Source: Vagococcus lutrae
GTDB lineage: Bacteria > Bacillota > Bacilli > Lactobacillales > Vagococcaceae
Direction: 5' to 3'
NCBI RefSeq assembly: GCF_003987555.1
Contig: NZ_NGJW01000011.1
Location: 1 to 64,000, forward strand
DNA length: 64,000 nt
The first letter of the stretch is position 1; each line of letters begins with the position of its first letter. Both the position numbers and the translations under genes were made by a program. The notes under the pieces are model-generated. The model saw only the letters and a list, made by a program, of their open reading frames with translations. It did no database searches and was not told the origin of the DNA. This document shows positions 18,031 to 26,155 of the stretch, one piece after another.

Positions 18031-19554
18031 ATGAAAAAGATTTTAAAAACATTGACTGCTAGTTTTGTAGCAATGTTAGTATTGCCATTATTGACAGGTG
18101 TTGTATCGGTCAAAGCAACTGAACCAGAAGAGGCTACAGAAGCTAATATTACGCTACATAAGAGAGTCTTTGAAGAAAACGGAATAAAGGAAACCGTGTT
18201 GAACACTGGAGAAGAAATGCCTGATTTTGCTGGAGAAGCATTAAATGGTGTCGAATTTACAATGTATAACATTACTGATATTTATCATGAGATGCTAGCG
18301 AAAACTTCTGAAAATGTGGAAGAAGCTCAAAAAAGCGTTATTGAGCAAATTCAAAAAACAGCTATCGATACGCCAGATAAACTTGCTCTCCAATCAAAAA
18401 TTATTAAGGTAGAAGTGACGCAAGAAAATGGACAGGCAACGTTTAAAAATGTCGCGATGAAGCAAGGCGAAAAAGATGCGGTTTATTTATTCTTAGAAAC
18501 TAAGACACCGAATAAGCCAACGATTACAAAAATTGCAGCCCCTATCGTATTAGCAATGCCAATCTATAAAAATGACAACAAAGATTTAAATAGAGATATC
18601 CATGTCTATCCTAAGAATGAGTCTGCTGAAAATAAAAAGGAAATGACGAATAAAGGATTAACGGAAGTTGAAGTCAATGGTGTAAAATACCCTAATGTTA
18701 CAACAGGAGATACGTTGAACTATAAATTGACTATCAACGTGCCAACCAATATTACGCATGAATCTACTACAGGATACGCGATTAAAGATACACCTTCTGA
18801 AGGATTAGAATATTTGACTGGTACTATTAAAATTGATGGATTAACCCCAGGAAAAGATTATACAGTTGAAGAAGATGAAGAAGGAAATGAAAATGGATTT
18901 AAGATTATTTTTGATTTAAATGACAACGTTAAAAGTTATGCTGGTAAGAAACTATTTGTAACCTATGATATGAAATTAACAGCAGAAGTTAATCCGGATG
19001 AGAAGCACGAGAATAACGCTTCTGTCATTGTTTCTAATGGTCCAGAAGATGAAACAACAACAGAAATAACTCCTCCACCGGCAGTTGTAACTAGTGGTAA
19101 AAAGTTTGTTAAGCAAGATGCTCATAATGAGAACCCATTAGAAGGAGCAGAATTTGTCGTAAAACAGGATAGTAAATATGCAAAATTTTACGATGATGTA
19201 AGTTCGACAGGAGAATATGTTTTTGAAAAATGGGTTGATAATTTAGAGAATGCGACTAAAGTTGCTTCGAATGAAGACGGTGAGTTTTCTGTTAAAGGGT
19301 TGTTAGATGGAAACTACCAATTAGAAGAAACAAAAGCACCAAGTGATAAATATGTGAAGTTAAAAGAAGATGTCAATTTTATAGTTAAACATGGAGAATA
19401 CGGTACTGCTGAGTTACAAGAAATTAAAAACACACCTAAAGGTATTTTACCTTCAACAGGTGGCACAGGAATTATCGCGTTCTTAGTCTTAGGAAGTGCG
19501 ATGATGTTAGGAGCATTTGCTTGGTCACGAAAGCATAAAGAATTAAACGTTTAG
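18031..19554 (+). CDS. ebpC: Major backbone pilin, EbpC-like
   Basis: The 507-residue shaft subunit has a signal peptide (about 1-30), the pilin motif VYPKN (about 192-196) whose lysine accepts the next subunit, a D2-type isopeptide domain (about 205-350) and a C-terminal Cna-B domain (about 355-465) with the E-box YQLEETKAP. The sorting signal is LPSTG (about 473-477), followed by a hydrophobic helix and SRKHKE. Class C sortase cleaves LPSTG and links it to the pilin lysine of the next copy. AGGAGG precedes the ATG. A terminator directly follows the gene, which would give more pilin than sortase transcript. Confidence 0.92.
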   Translation: MKKILKTLTASFVAMLVLPLLTGVVSVKATEPEEATEANITLHKRVFEENGIKETVLNTGEEMPDFAGEALNGVEFTMYNITDIYHEMLAKTSENVEEAQKSVIEQIQKTAIDTPDKLALQSKIIKVEVTQENGQATFKNVAMKQGEKDAVYLFLETKTPNKPTITKIAAPIVLAMPIYKNDNKDLNRDIHVYPKNESAENKKEMTNKGLTEVEVNGVKYPNVTTGDTLNYKLTINVPTNITHESTTGYAIKDTPSEGLEYLTGTIKIDGLTPGKDYTVEEDEEGNENGFKIIFDLNDNVKSYAGKKLFVTYDMKLTAEVNPDEKHENNASVIVSNGPEDETTTEITPPPAVVTSGKKFVKQDAHNENPLEGAEFVVKQDSKYAKFYDDVSSTGEYVFEKWVDNLENATKVASNEDGEFSVKGLLDGNYQLEETKAPSDKYVKLKEDVNFIVKHGEYGTAELQEIKNTPKGILPSTGGTGIIAFLVLGSAMMLGAFAWSRKHKELNV

Positions 19555-19561
19555 AAATCTT

Positions 19562-19593
19562 AAAGACTACTTCAGAAGAAGTAGTCTTTTTCT
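19562..19593 (+). terminator. Intrinsic terminator between backbone pilin and sortase genes
   Basis: A perfect 12-bp stem (AAAGACTACTTC and complement) with an AGAA loop is followed by TTTTTCTT. It lies inside the pilus operon, so sortase expression depends on read-through or an undetected promoter. Confidence 0.88.
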
Positions 19594-19608
19594 TACAAGA
19601 AAGCGAGG

Positions 19609-20502
19609 ATGAACGTGGCAACTAAACCAAATAAAGCGGTCAACCATGTGCTGACAGCCACAATTGTATTGTTATTTATTACAGGCGCTGTTATCTTTTT
19701 CTATCCATTTATAGCGAATGCGATTAACACCTACTATGCGAATCAGATGGTTGAAACGGTACAAAAAGAAGCAAACGATCAATTTTTAAAAGAAAAAAAA
19801 GCACGACTACGTAAAGAAAAAAAAGCAGCGCGAGAGACTGCTACCAAACAAGTAATCGGACTTACCGAAGATATGTTTGATGTCGATGAGTCCGACTATA
19901 GACCGTTATCAAAAGAAGATTATCAAAAGCACTTGATAGGATCCGTCTATATTCCTAAAATTTCGGTGGGCTTACCTTTATTTGATGAAACGACAGATGA
20001 TTTGTTAGAACAAGGAGCAACTCTGTTACAAGGAACCTCGTATCCAACTGGAGGCTATAGCACACATAGTGTGATAACAAGTCATAGTGGACTTCCTGAG
20101 AAAAAATTATTCACTGACTTGGAAAAATTGAAAGTTGGCGACTATTTTTTAGTGAATAATTTAGATAAAACTATGAAGTATGAAATAGATAGTATAAAAG
20201 AAGTACTACCGACGGAAACAGACGATTTAGTCATTCAAGAGGGAAAAGATATGATGACATTATTGACATGTACCCCCTATATGATAAATACACATCGTTT
20301 GCTTGTGACAGGACATCGTGTGCCTTATACAGAAGACGAAGCGAAGGAAGAAATAAGTTCAGTTAAAAAAAGTCAACAGAAAGATTATTACCTTCTTTTG
20401 TTAATCATTTTGATCGTATTTACTTTCTTTATATGGTGGCTTCGAAATAGGGTATTAATAAAAGAAGACAAAAGGGGATATGAAGATGAAAAAAGGAAAT
20501 AA
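19609..20502 (+). CDS. srtC1: Class C sortase 1
   Basis: The 297-residue membrane enzyme has an N-terminal transmembrane helix (about 12-38), a charged coiled stretch, the sortase barrel with catalytic His in ITSHSGLPE, catalytic Cys in LLTCTPYMINTHRL and Arg in VTGHR, then a second transmembrane helix (about 260-280). Two membrane helices and the TLLTCTP motif are class C traits. A canonical DPF/DPW lid motif is not visible; the equivalent region reads EDMFDVDESDYRP. GAGG abuts ATG 19609, so GTG 19615, 6 nt from that site, is an alternative start. It polymerises or assists assembly of the pilus encoded upstream. Confidence 0.9.
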   Translation: MNVATKPNKAVNHVLTATIVLLFITGAVIFFYPFIANAINTYYANQMVETVQKEANDQFLKEKKARLRKEKKAARETATKQVIGLTEDMFDVDESDYRPLSKEDYQKHLIGSVYIPKISVGLPLFDETTDDLLEQGATLLQGTSYPTGGYSTHSVITSHSGLPEKKLFTDLEKLKVGDYFLVNNLDKTMKYEIDSIKEVLPTETDDLVIQEGKDMMTLLTCTPYMINTHRLLVTGHRVPYTEDEAKEEISSVKKSQQKDYYLLLLIILIVFTFFIWWLRNRVLIKEDKRGYEDEKRK

Positions 20503-21643
20503 GCGTATCATTTCTCAAATCGGTATGCTTATTGTATTTTTAGTGGGCTTTTTAATTATGTTGTACCCATTTTACGTTAATGCTTTAAACGATTTAATAG
20601 CAGAATATACTGTTATGAGATATCAAAAAAAGGAACATCAAGATTTTATAGAAAAAAAAGAAAAGTATCAAAAAGAAAATGAAAGAATAAAAAAAGAAGG
20701 ATTACATCCAGGAAGTGATCCATTTGAAGAAGAACAGGTAGCTATAAAAAAAGATGCAGAGTTGCGTGAACATGTTATTGGAAAAGTAAATATACCAAAA
20801 CTAGCTGTTGAAATGCCGTTGTTTGATAAAACAACCCCATATTTGCTAGAGCATGGAGCAAGTGTTTTAGAAGGAACATCATTTCCGGTAGGTGGCGATA
20901 GCACTCACTCGGTGATTTCTGCACATCGAGGATTGCCAGACAGAGAGCTTTTTACTAATCTCCCTAAATTAAAGTTAAACGACATATTTTTAGTGGAAGT
21001 TTTGGGTGATACTTTGGCATATGAAGTGGATAGTATTGAAACGGTTCTCCCCGAGGAAACATCTGTTTTAGCAATTGAACCGGGCGCAGATAAAATGACC
21101 TTACTCACGTGTACCCCCTACATGATAAATACACATCGTTTACTTGTGACAGGACACCGTGTGCCTTATACACCAGAGTTGGCAAAGGAAAAAGAGCAGA
21201 GAGATCAGTGGAGAAAATTAAAACGTATTGGGATTATAGTAGGTGTCCTCTGTATCGTGATACTATTAGGTAGTATGATGATAAAAAGAATAAAGGCTTA
21301 TTATTTATCTAAAAAGAGTATGACACTAGAGATTCAAGTGAAACATGAAGAACAGATAGAACCTTCACGTGTAACCTTGTATGATTATCGAGGAAAAAAG
21401 CCAGTATATCGTAACGGGGAGCCTTTGGTTTGGATTGGACATCAGAATAGTCATGGTCACGTAAAATTTGAGAATTTACCAGGTGGAATATATCAAATTA
21501 AAGTTGAAAATGGTCCGAAAGTAAAGACAGGGATTAAAAGTTCAAAACAAAATATGCCCATGTTTTATTTGAAACGTCAATCAGTATTTGAATTGAAAAA
21601 AGACGGTTGGGAATTAATTATATTAAATCAAAATAAAGTCTGA
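20486..21643 (+). CDS. srtC2: Class C sortase 2 with C-terminal Cna-B-like tail
   Basis: In this 385-residue protein the first 260 residues form a canonical class C sortase: N-terminal helix, lid motif SDPFE, catalytic His in SAHRGLPDRELF, Cys in LLTCTPYMINTHRL and Arg in VTGHR. After a second transmembrane helix (about 248-270) comes a tail of about 110 residues with a beta-rich, transthyretin/Cna-B-like pattern (VTLYDYRGKKP, GHVKFENLPGGIYQIKVE). Normal class C sortases end soon after the second helix. ATG 20486 follows AAAGGGG at about 8 nt; the gene overlaps srtC1 by 17 bp. Around the active site the two sortase genes are nearly identical in DNA sequence, pointing to duplication. Confidence 0.88.
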   Translation: MKKGNKRIISQIGMLIVFLVGFLIMLYPFYVNALNDLIAEYTVMRYQKKEHQDFIEKKEKYQKENERIKKEGLHPGSDPFEEEQVAIKKDAELREHVIGKVNIPKLAVEMPLFDKTTPYLLEHGASVLEGTSFPVGGDSTHSVISAHRGLPDRELFTNLPKLKLNDIFLVEVLGDTLAYEVDSIETVLPEETSVLAIEPGADKMTLLTCTPYMINTHRLLVTGHRVPYTPELAKEKEQRDQWRKLKRIGIIVGVLCIVILLGSMMIKRIKAYYLSKKSMTLEIQVKHEEQIEPSRVTLYDYRGKKPVYRNGEPLVWIGHQNSHGHVKFENLPGGIYQIKVENGPKVKTGIKSSKQNMPMFYLKRQSVFELKKDGWELIILNQNKV

Positions 21644-21717
21644 TTTCAAATATGACGGTCTTTTTAGAGTAATTGATACATAATATAAGTGATACACATA
21701 TAAATGATTATTATAAA

Positions 21718-21766
21718 GGACTGATGAATCAGAAAATGATTCATCAGTCCTTTAAATTATAGAGCC
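21718..21766 (-). repeat. Dispersed hairpin repeat, copy 2 (terminator of ABC exporter genes)
   Basis: On the minus strand: GGCTCTATAATTTAAA, then a perfect 14-bp stem (GGACTGATGAATCA) with a 5-nt loop, then TTTATAATAATC. It starts 8 nt after the stop codon of the exporter gene. The 30 nt of flank and first arm equal copy 1 at 202-251, while the loops differ. It also lies at the right border of the pilus region. Confidence 0.75.
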
Positions 21767-21774
21767 AATTTTTC

Positions 21775-23526
21775 TTAATCCCCACGTAACTGTGTTTCAT
21801 ACAATCGACGATAATAACCGTCTGTTTTTGTCATTAGTTCTTCATGAGAGCCAACTTCTACAATTTGACCTTTCGACATGACGAGAATTTTATCGGCTTG
21901 TTTAATCGTTGAGAGACGATGTGCGATTATAAAGCTGGTTTTATTTTTCATCATCTCTTGAAATGCTCGTTGAATAGCAAGCTCGGTCATTGTATCTACA
22001 GAACTGGTTGCTTCATCTAGTATAAGCATAGGTGGATTAGCAATAATCGTTCGAGCGATACTCAGCAGTTGTTTTTGTCCCTCTGATAGTGTTAAGTGCT
22101 GGCTATTGACAGGGGTGTCATAGCCAAGCGGTAGTTGCTCAATAAAAGCATCAATTTGAGCTAAAGCCGCCCCTTTTTTAACATCCTCTAGACTAGCATT
22201 AGGCTGACCATACGTTAAATTTTCTAAAATTGTGCCTTGATGTAACCATGTCTCTTGTAACACTATACCGAATAAAGAGCGTAATTGTGTTTGCGATAGT
22301 TGAGATAGTGGAACATCGTCCACATAGATTTCTCCACGTGTTAAAGGATAGTAGCGCATGAGAAGATTGACAATGGTAGTTTTACCTGCGCCGGTTTCAC
22401 CAACTATGGCGATAGTTTCACCCGGTGCGACTTTTAAATTAAAATTCTCAATCAAAGGTTGGTGTTCATAGTACTGAAAATCGACCTGTTCAAATACCGC
22501 TTTTCCTCTAACTTGCTCTGGCTGCAGTATCGATTTACTAGGATATGCAGGTTCATCTGGACTGTTTACAAGTTCTTCAATCCGATTTAATCCAGCTAAG
22601 GCACTTTGAATTTGTGTCGTTAAGCCCGATAGCTCGATGAATGGCTTTGTAAACTGATTAGCATAAATAATAAATGTCGTCATCATACCAATTGTAAGAG
22701 TCGACGATGTAAAAAAGATGAGATAGGCACCGACAAAACCGATGATAATATAGCCTAAGTGGTCGATAAAGCGAGATAATGGGTTACTCAATGAAGAGAT
22801 AAACTGTGCGCGTTGACCAGCATGTTGTAAAGCATGATTCATTTCCCTATACTGCTCAGTACTGTTTTTTTCTTGTTGATAGAGTTTAATTAATGTCATG
22901 TCAGCAAAGCGTTCGGTCATGAATCCTGTCATACGACCGACTATTTGTTGTTGTTCTTTAAACGACTGTTGACTTTTCGTAGCAATCGTCCATGTCGTGA
23001 TGAACATTAAAGGAGTCATTACGATAACGCATAGGGCTAACCAACTATTCAATTTAAACATCATCACAATTGCGACCAAAATTAATGAAATGCCTGAAAA
23101 AGCGATGGTAATCGTTCCAATGAGCGCTTCTGCGACAAAATCTAAGTCATTCGTAAACCGACTGATAGTGTCGCCTTTTGAATGGTAATCAAAATAGGAA
23201 ACAGGTAAACGTTGTAGTTTATCCAGCCCTTTTTTTCGCAAAGTTGTCACACTTTGGTAACTGATTTTATTTGCTAAGCGCATTAAGAGCCATTGAGTAG
23301 TGCTTGCCAGTAGTAAACACAGCAAGAAACGTTGTAGTGCTTGAGAAAAAGGTTGCGAGCTATTGGGTAGCGACAAAGCATCAATACTGAGTCCAATGTA
23401 ATACGTCATTAACACGGTTGCCGTGCCGCTTATAATCCCGAAAAAGATGGTGACAAAAAGCGAGAGACGATAAGGAGCAAGTAGCTCTTTTAAAATAGAA
23501 GAACGTTTTAACACTGATTGTCTCAT
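21775..23526 (-). CDS. Heterodimeric ABC exporter, catalytic half (LmrD-like)
   Basis: The 583-residue half-transporter has six transmembrane helices (about 15-310) followed by a nucleotide-binding domain: Walker A GETGAGKTT, Q-loop VLQETWLH, signature LSEGQ, Walker B LILDEATSS with the catalytic Glu, and H-loop IAHRLS. The signature has E instead of G at the third position, as in the second half of LmrCD/TM287-288-type exporters where this signature serves the degenerate site. It overlaps the partner gene by 4 bp. The substrate is unknown; relatives export drugs, peptides or lipids. AGGAGATGAGG precedes the ATG. Confidence 0.88.
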   Translation of the reverse strand: MRQSVLKRSSILKELLAPYRLSLFVTIFFGIISGTATVLMTYYIGLSIDALSLPNSSQPFSQALQRFLLCLLLASTTQWLLMRLANKISYQSVTTLRKKGLDKLQRLPVSYFDYHSKGDTISRFTNDLDFVAEALIGTITIAFSGISLILVAIVMMFKLNSWLALCVIVMTPLMFITTWTIATKSQQSFKEQQQIVGRMTGFMTERFADMTLIKLYQQEKNSTEQYREMNHALQHAGQRAQFISSLSNPLSRFIDHLGYIIIGFVGAYLIFFTSSTLTIGMMTTFIIYANQFTKPFIELSGLTTQIQSALAGLNRIEELVNSPDEPAYPSKSILQPEQVRGKAVFEQVDFQYYEHQPLIENFNLKVAPGETIAIVGETGAGKTTIVNLLMRYYPLTRGEIYVDDVPLSQLSQTQLRSLFGIVLQETWLHQGTILENLTYGQPNASLEDVKKGAALAQIDAFIEQLPLGYDTPVNSQHLTLSEGQKQLLSIARTIIANPPMLILDEATSSVDTMTELAIQRAFQEMMKNKTSFIIAHRLSTIKQADKILVMSKGQIVEVGSHEELMTKTDGYYRRLYETQLRGD

Positions 23527-25259
23527 GCCTCATCTCCTCCTTGCTGTGATTGTTTGATTTCTTGATAAAAAGAGGACGTGGTTTCTAAAATCTCTGGTTT
23601 ATTTTGGTCGATAATTTTTCCGTGTTTCATTGTCATGATCCAATCAGCCTCTTGCATGAGCGCCAATCGTTGGGAAATCATAATAATCGTCGTGTCTGTT
23701 AGGGTTAATAAATGATGTTGGACACGTTGGGCAGTCAAAGCATCAAGAGCGCTTAAGGTGTCATCTAAAATAAGAACGCTTGGTTCTCCCACTAATGCAC
23801 GCGCGAGCGCCAGTCGTTGACGTTGTCCTCCAGAAAAGTTTCGTCCAAATTCAGCGACGTCTCCGTCAAGTTGACCAGGATGTGAAAGAATCTCATCCTT
23901 TATTTCTGCTAGAGATAAAGCGCGCCAAAGTTCATCATCTGTTGCCTCTGCTTTTCCCCAAAGTAAATTTTCTCGAACAGTCCCTTTAACTAAATTGCTT
24001 TTTTGAGGAACTAATCGAATTTGCTGCATGAGAGTGGGGCGATGTAAATCCTGAATAGGATGTCCTTGATACATCAAAGTCCCTTCTGTAGGTGCGTACA
24101 GCTGAGCTAAGACAGCAGCAAGCGTAGACTTCCCACTACCAGTTGGCCCAATAATTCCTGTGAATGTCTTTGGTTTCAGTGTAAAATCCAGAGATTGTAA
24201 AACAGTCGGCCCCTCTTCTTGATAACGAAAAGAAAGATTTTTTGCTTCGAAGATAGGGATATCACTTGTAATCGATTTGCTTGCCAGATTTTCTGGGAAA
24301 GAATCGGTGTTTTGTTCCTCTTCTTGTTCGAGTAGCACGGTTAAACGCTGTTTAGAAGCAGCGGCTTTTGTAAAAATAACCACTAAGTTTGAAACGACTA
24401 TTAAAGCGAGTAACATTTGCATCATATAGTTAACTAAGGCGACTACTTCTCCTTGTTGCAGCGCGCCTAGTTGAAATTGCCCCTTACCATTTACGATAAG
24501 TAAGGCAATGCCCAGATTCATCAAAAGTAAGGTTAATGGATTAAGAAGGGCGGATACATTGGCTACACGTGTGTAAGCGCGAGCTAAGTCATCACTGACG
24601 TCATGTAATTGCTGTGTTTGTTTTTCTTGACGATTAAAGGCACGAATGACGCGCACGCCGCTATAAGTTTCATCAATTGACGCGGTTAAAGATTCAAGTT
24701 TCGTTTGAACGTGTCGATACATGGGCACTGTTTTTTTTATGATGAAAAATAGGACGAATGAAAATATTGGGAGTATCGTAAGAAATATCAAGGCACTTTT
24801 CGGATCGATATAAAAAGCCATAACAATCGAGCCAATGCTGAGAAAAGGTGCCCGGATGACTAACCGGATTAACATAGCCAGTGCTAGTTGTAATTGATTA
24901 ATATCATTGTTCATGAGCGTTGTCATATAAGAAGGACTTAAATGATTTAACGTTGTTGGACTGAGGCGATGAATTTTTTGATACACGCCATTCCGTAAGT
25001 CTGTACCAAATCCTTGAGAGGCGACTGCTGCATAATACTGGCAGATTAGCACGCAGACTAAGCCAATCACAGTAAACCATAACATGTGACGGGATAGCTC
25101 TTTAACTCGGCCCCAATTTTCTAGTCGAATTCCTTCATCAATGAGTTTCGCCATATAAATAGGTAACAGTAGTTCAAAAATGGCTTCGAGTAGCTTGAAA
25201 AAAGGACCTAGAAATAGTTCTTTGCGATAAGGTTTTAAATAAGGATATAAAATGCGCAT
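23523..25259 (-). CDS. Heterodimeric ABC exporter, degenerate half (LmrC-like)
   Basis: The 578-residue partner has a six-helix membrane domain (about 10-300) and an ATPase domain with Walker A GPTGSGKST and signature FSGGQRQRLALA. Walker B reads VLILDDTLS, with Asp in place of the catalytic Glu, and the switch histidine is Gln (MISQRL). These replacements define the non-hydrolysing site of LmrC/TM287-type subunits, so the two genes form one asymmetric exporter. It is the first gene of the pair and is divergent from ywlG. AAAGGAG precedes the ATG. Confidence 0.88.
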   Translation of the reverse strand: MRILYPYLKPYRKELFLGPFFKLLEAIFELLLPIYMAKLIDEGIRLENWGRVKELSRHMLWFTVIGLVCVLICQYYAAVASQGFGTDLRNGVYQKIHRLSPTTLNHLSPSYMTTLMNNDINQLQLALAMLIRLVIRAPFLSIGSIVMAFYIDPKSALIFLTILPIFSFVLFFIIKKTVPMYRHVQTKLESLTASIDETYSGVRVIRAFNRQEKQTQQLHDVSDDLARAYTRVANVSALLNPLTLLLMNLGIALLIVNGKGQFQLGALQQGEVVALVNYMMQMLLALIVVSNLVVIFTKAAASKQRLTVLLEQEEEQNTDSFPENLASKSITSDIPIFEAKNLSFRYQEEGPTVLQSLDFTLKPKTFTGIIGPTGSGKSTLAAVLAQLYAPTEGTLMYQGHPIQDLHRPTLMQQIRLVPQKSNLVKGTVRENLLWGKAEATDDELWRALSLAEIKDEILSHPGQLDGDVAEFGRNFSGGQRQRLALARALVGEPSVLILDDTLSALDALTAQRVQHHLLTLTDTTIIMISQRLALMQEADWIMTMKHGKIIDQNKPEILETTSSFYQEIKQSQQGGDEA

Positions 25260-25348
25260 AGTAAACTCCTTTATAGTATCGATTTCATTATAATTTTACG
25301 CTAGTTTGTGATAGATTTAAAGTAAACAGATATAAAGGAGGAAGAGCG

Positions 25349-25882
25349 ATGTTAAAAAATCTAGACGAAGATGTCCGCAGTATGATTCAAGAACTCATAC
25401 AGCAAGCAGAACTGACAGCAGGAGATATTTGCGTACTTGGATGTAGCAGTAGTGAGGTAGTAGGCAAGCAGATTGGCAAAGGTTCAAGCGCGGAAGTAGG
25501 AGAAGTGATTGTTAAGACGCTTTATGAAGAATTAGCAAAAGAAAAAGTGTATCTAGCCGTACAAGCCTGTGAGCATTTAAACCGTGCGCTTGTTATTGAG
25601 AAACAGGCGATGACACATGATTTGGAGGAAGTGTCAGTAGTTCCAACTCTATCAGCAGGAGGCTCCGCTGCGACGGCTGCCTATCGTTATTTTAATGAAC
25701 CCACAATGGTAGAGTTTATTAAGGCAAAAGCAGGGATAGATATCGGTGATACAGCGATTGGCATGCACATTAAACATGTTGCTGTCCCTATCCGCCTATC
25801 TACTCAACAACTAGGGCATGCACACGTTACAGCGTTAAGTTCTCGACCTAAATTAATAGGTGGCGCTCGAGCTAGTTATTAA
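25349..25882 (+). CDS. ywlG: YwlG family protein (TIGR01440/UPF0340)
   Basis: The 177-residue protein matches the UPF0340/DUF436 family at its start (MIQELIQQAELTAGDICVLGCSSSEVVG), in HLNRALVIEK, and at the end with GHAHVTALSSRPKLIGGARA. Structures show an alpha/beta fold, but no reaction is established for the family. Length is normal. AGGAGG precedes the ATG. It stands alone, divergent from the exporter and followed by the long L25 leader, so the context gives no functional hint. Confidence 0.85.
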   Translation: MLKNLDEDVRSMIQELIQQAELTAGDICVLGCSSSEVVGKQIGKGSSAEVGEVIVKTLYEELAKEKVYLAVQACEHLNRALVIEKQAMTHDLEEVSVVPTLSAGGSAATAAYRYFNEPTMVEFIKAKAGIDIGDTAIGMHIKHVAVPIRLSTQQLGHAHVTALSSRPKLIGGARASY

Positions 25883-26155
25883 AAAAGGGTATTTATTTGA
25901 CTTTCTGTTCGGAATGACGTAGCCTAGATGTATAAGCTTATATTATAGTGTGGTTATTTATTTTCTAATAAAGGCCACGATGAGCAAACAACATGTGAAG
26001 ACTAACATATTGTTTAAGTGTGATTTTACACTCGCCTCTCATGATCTGTAAAGATCTCTATAACTATAAGTGAAGTTCGTTTTGGTACGCCATGTTCAAG
26101 TAATTGTAACATTGCCAATACGAGCTTATTTATATGACTATGAGGAGGAATAAAC
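25883..26155 (+). promoter_or_regulatory. Long structured leader region upstream of rplY (L25)
   Basis: This 273-bp gap contains successive inverted repeats: AACAACATGT/ACATATTGTT (25987-26014, one mismatch), AGTGT/ACACT (26017-26032), GATC/GATC near 26044-26057 and ATGTT/AACAT near 26092-26112. A 23-codon reading frame (25980-26051, MSKQHVKTNILF...) is preceded by AAAGG at 5 nt and could be a leader peptide. No T-run follows any hairpin, so control, if any, would be translational. I recognise no known RNA family here. Confidence 0.35.

Noticed and set aside
21643-21680. Intrinsic terminator directly after the second sortase gene
   Set aside because: AAAGTC...GGTCTTTTT pairs poorly; it is not supported well enough to list.
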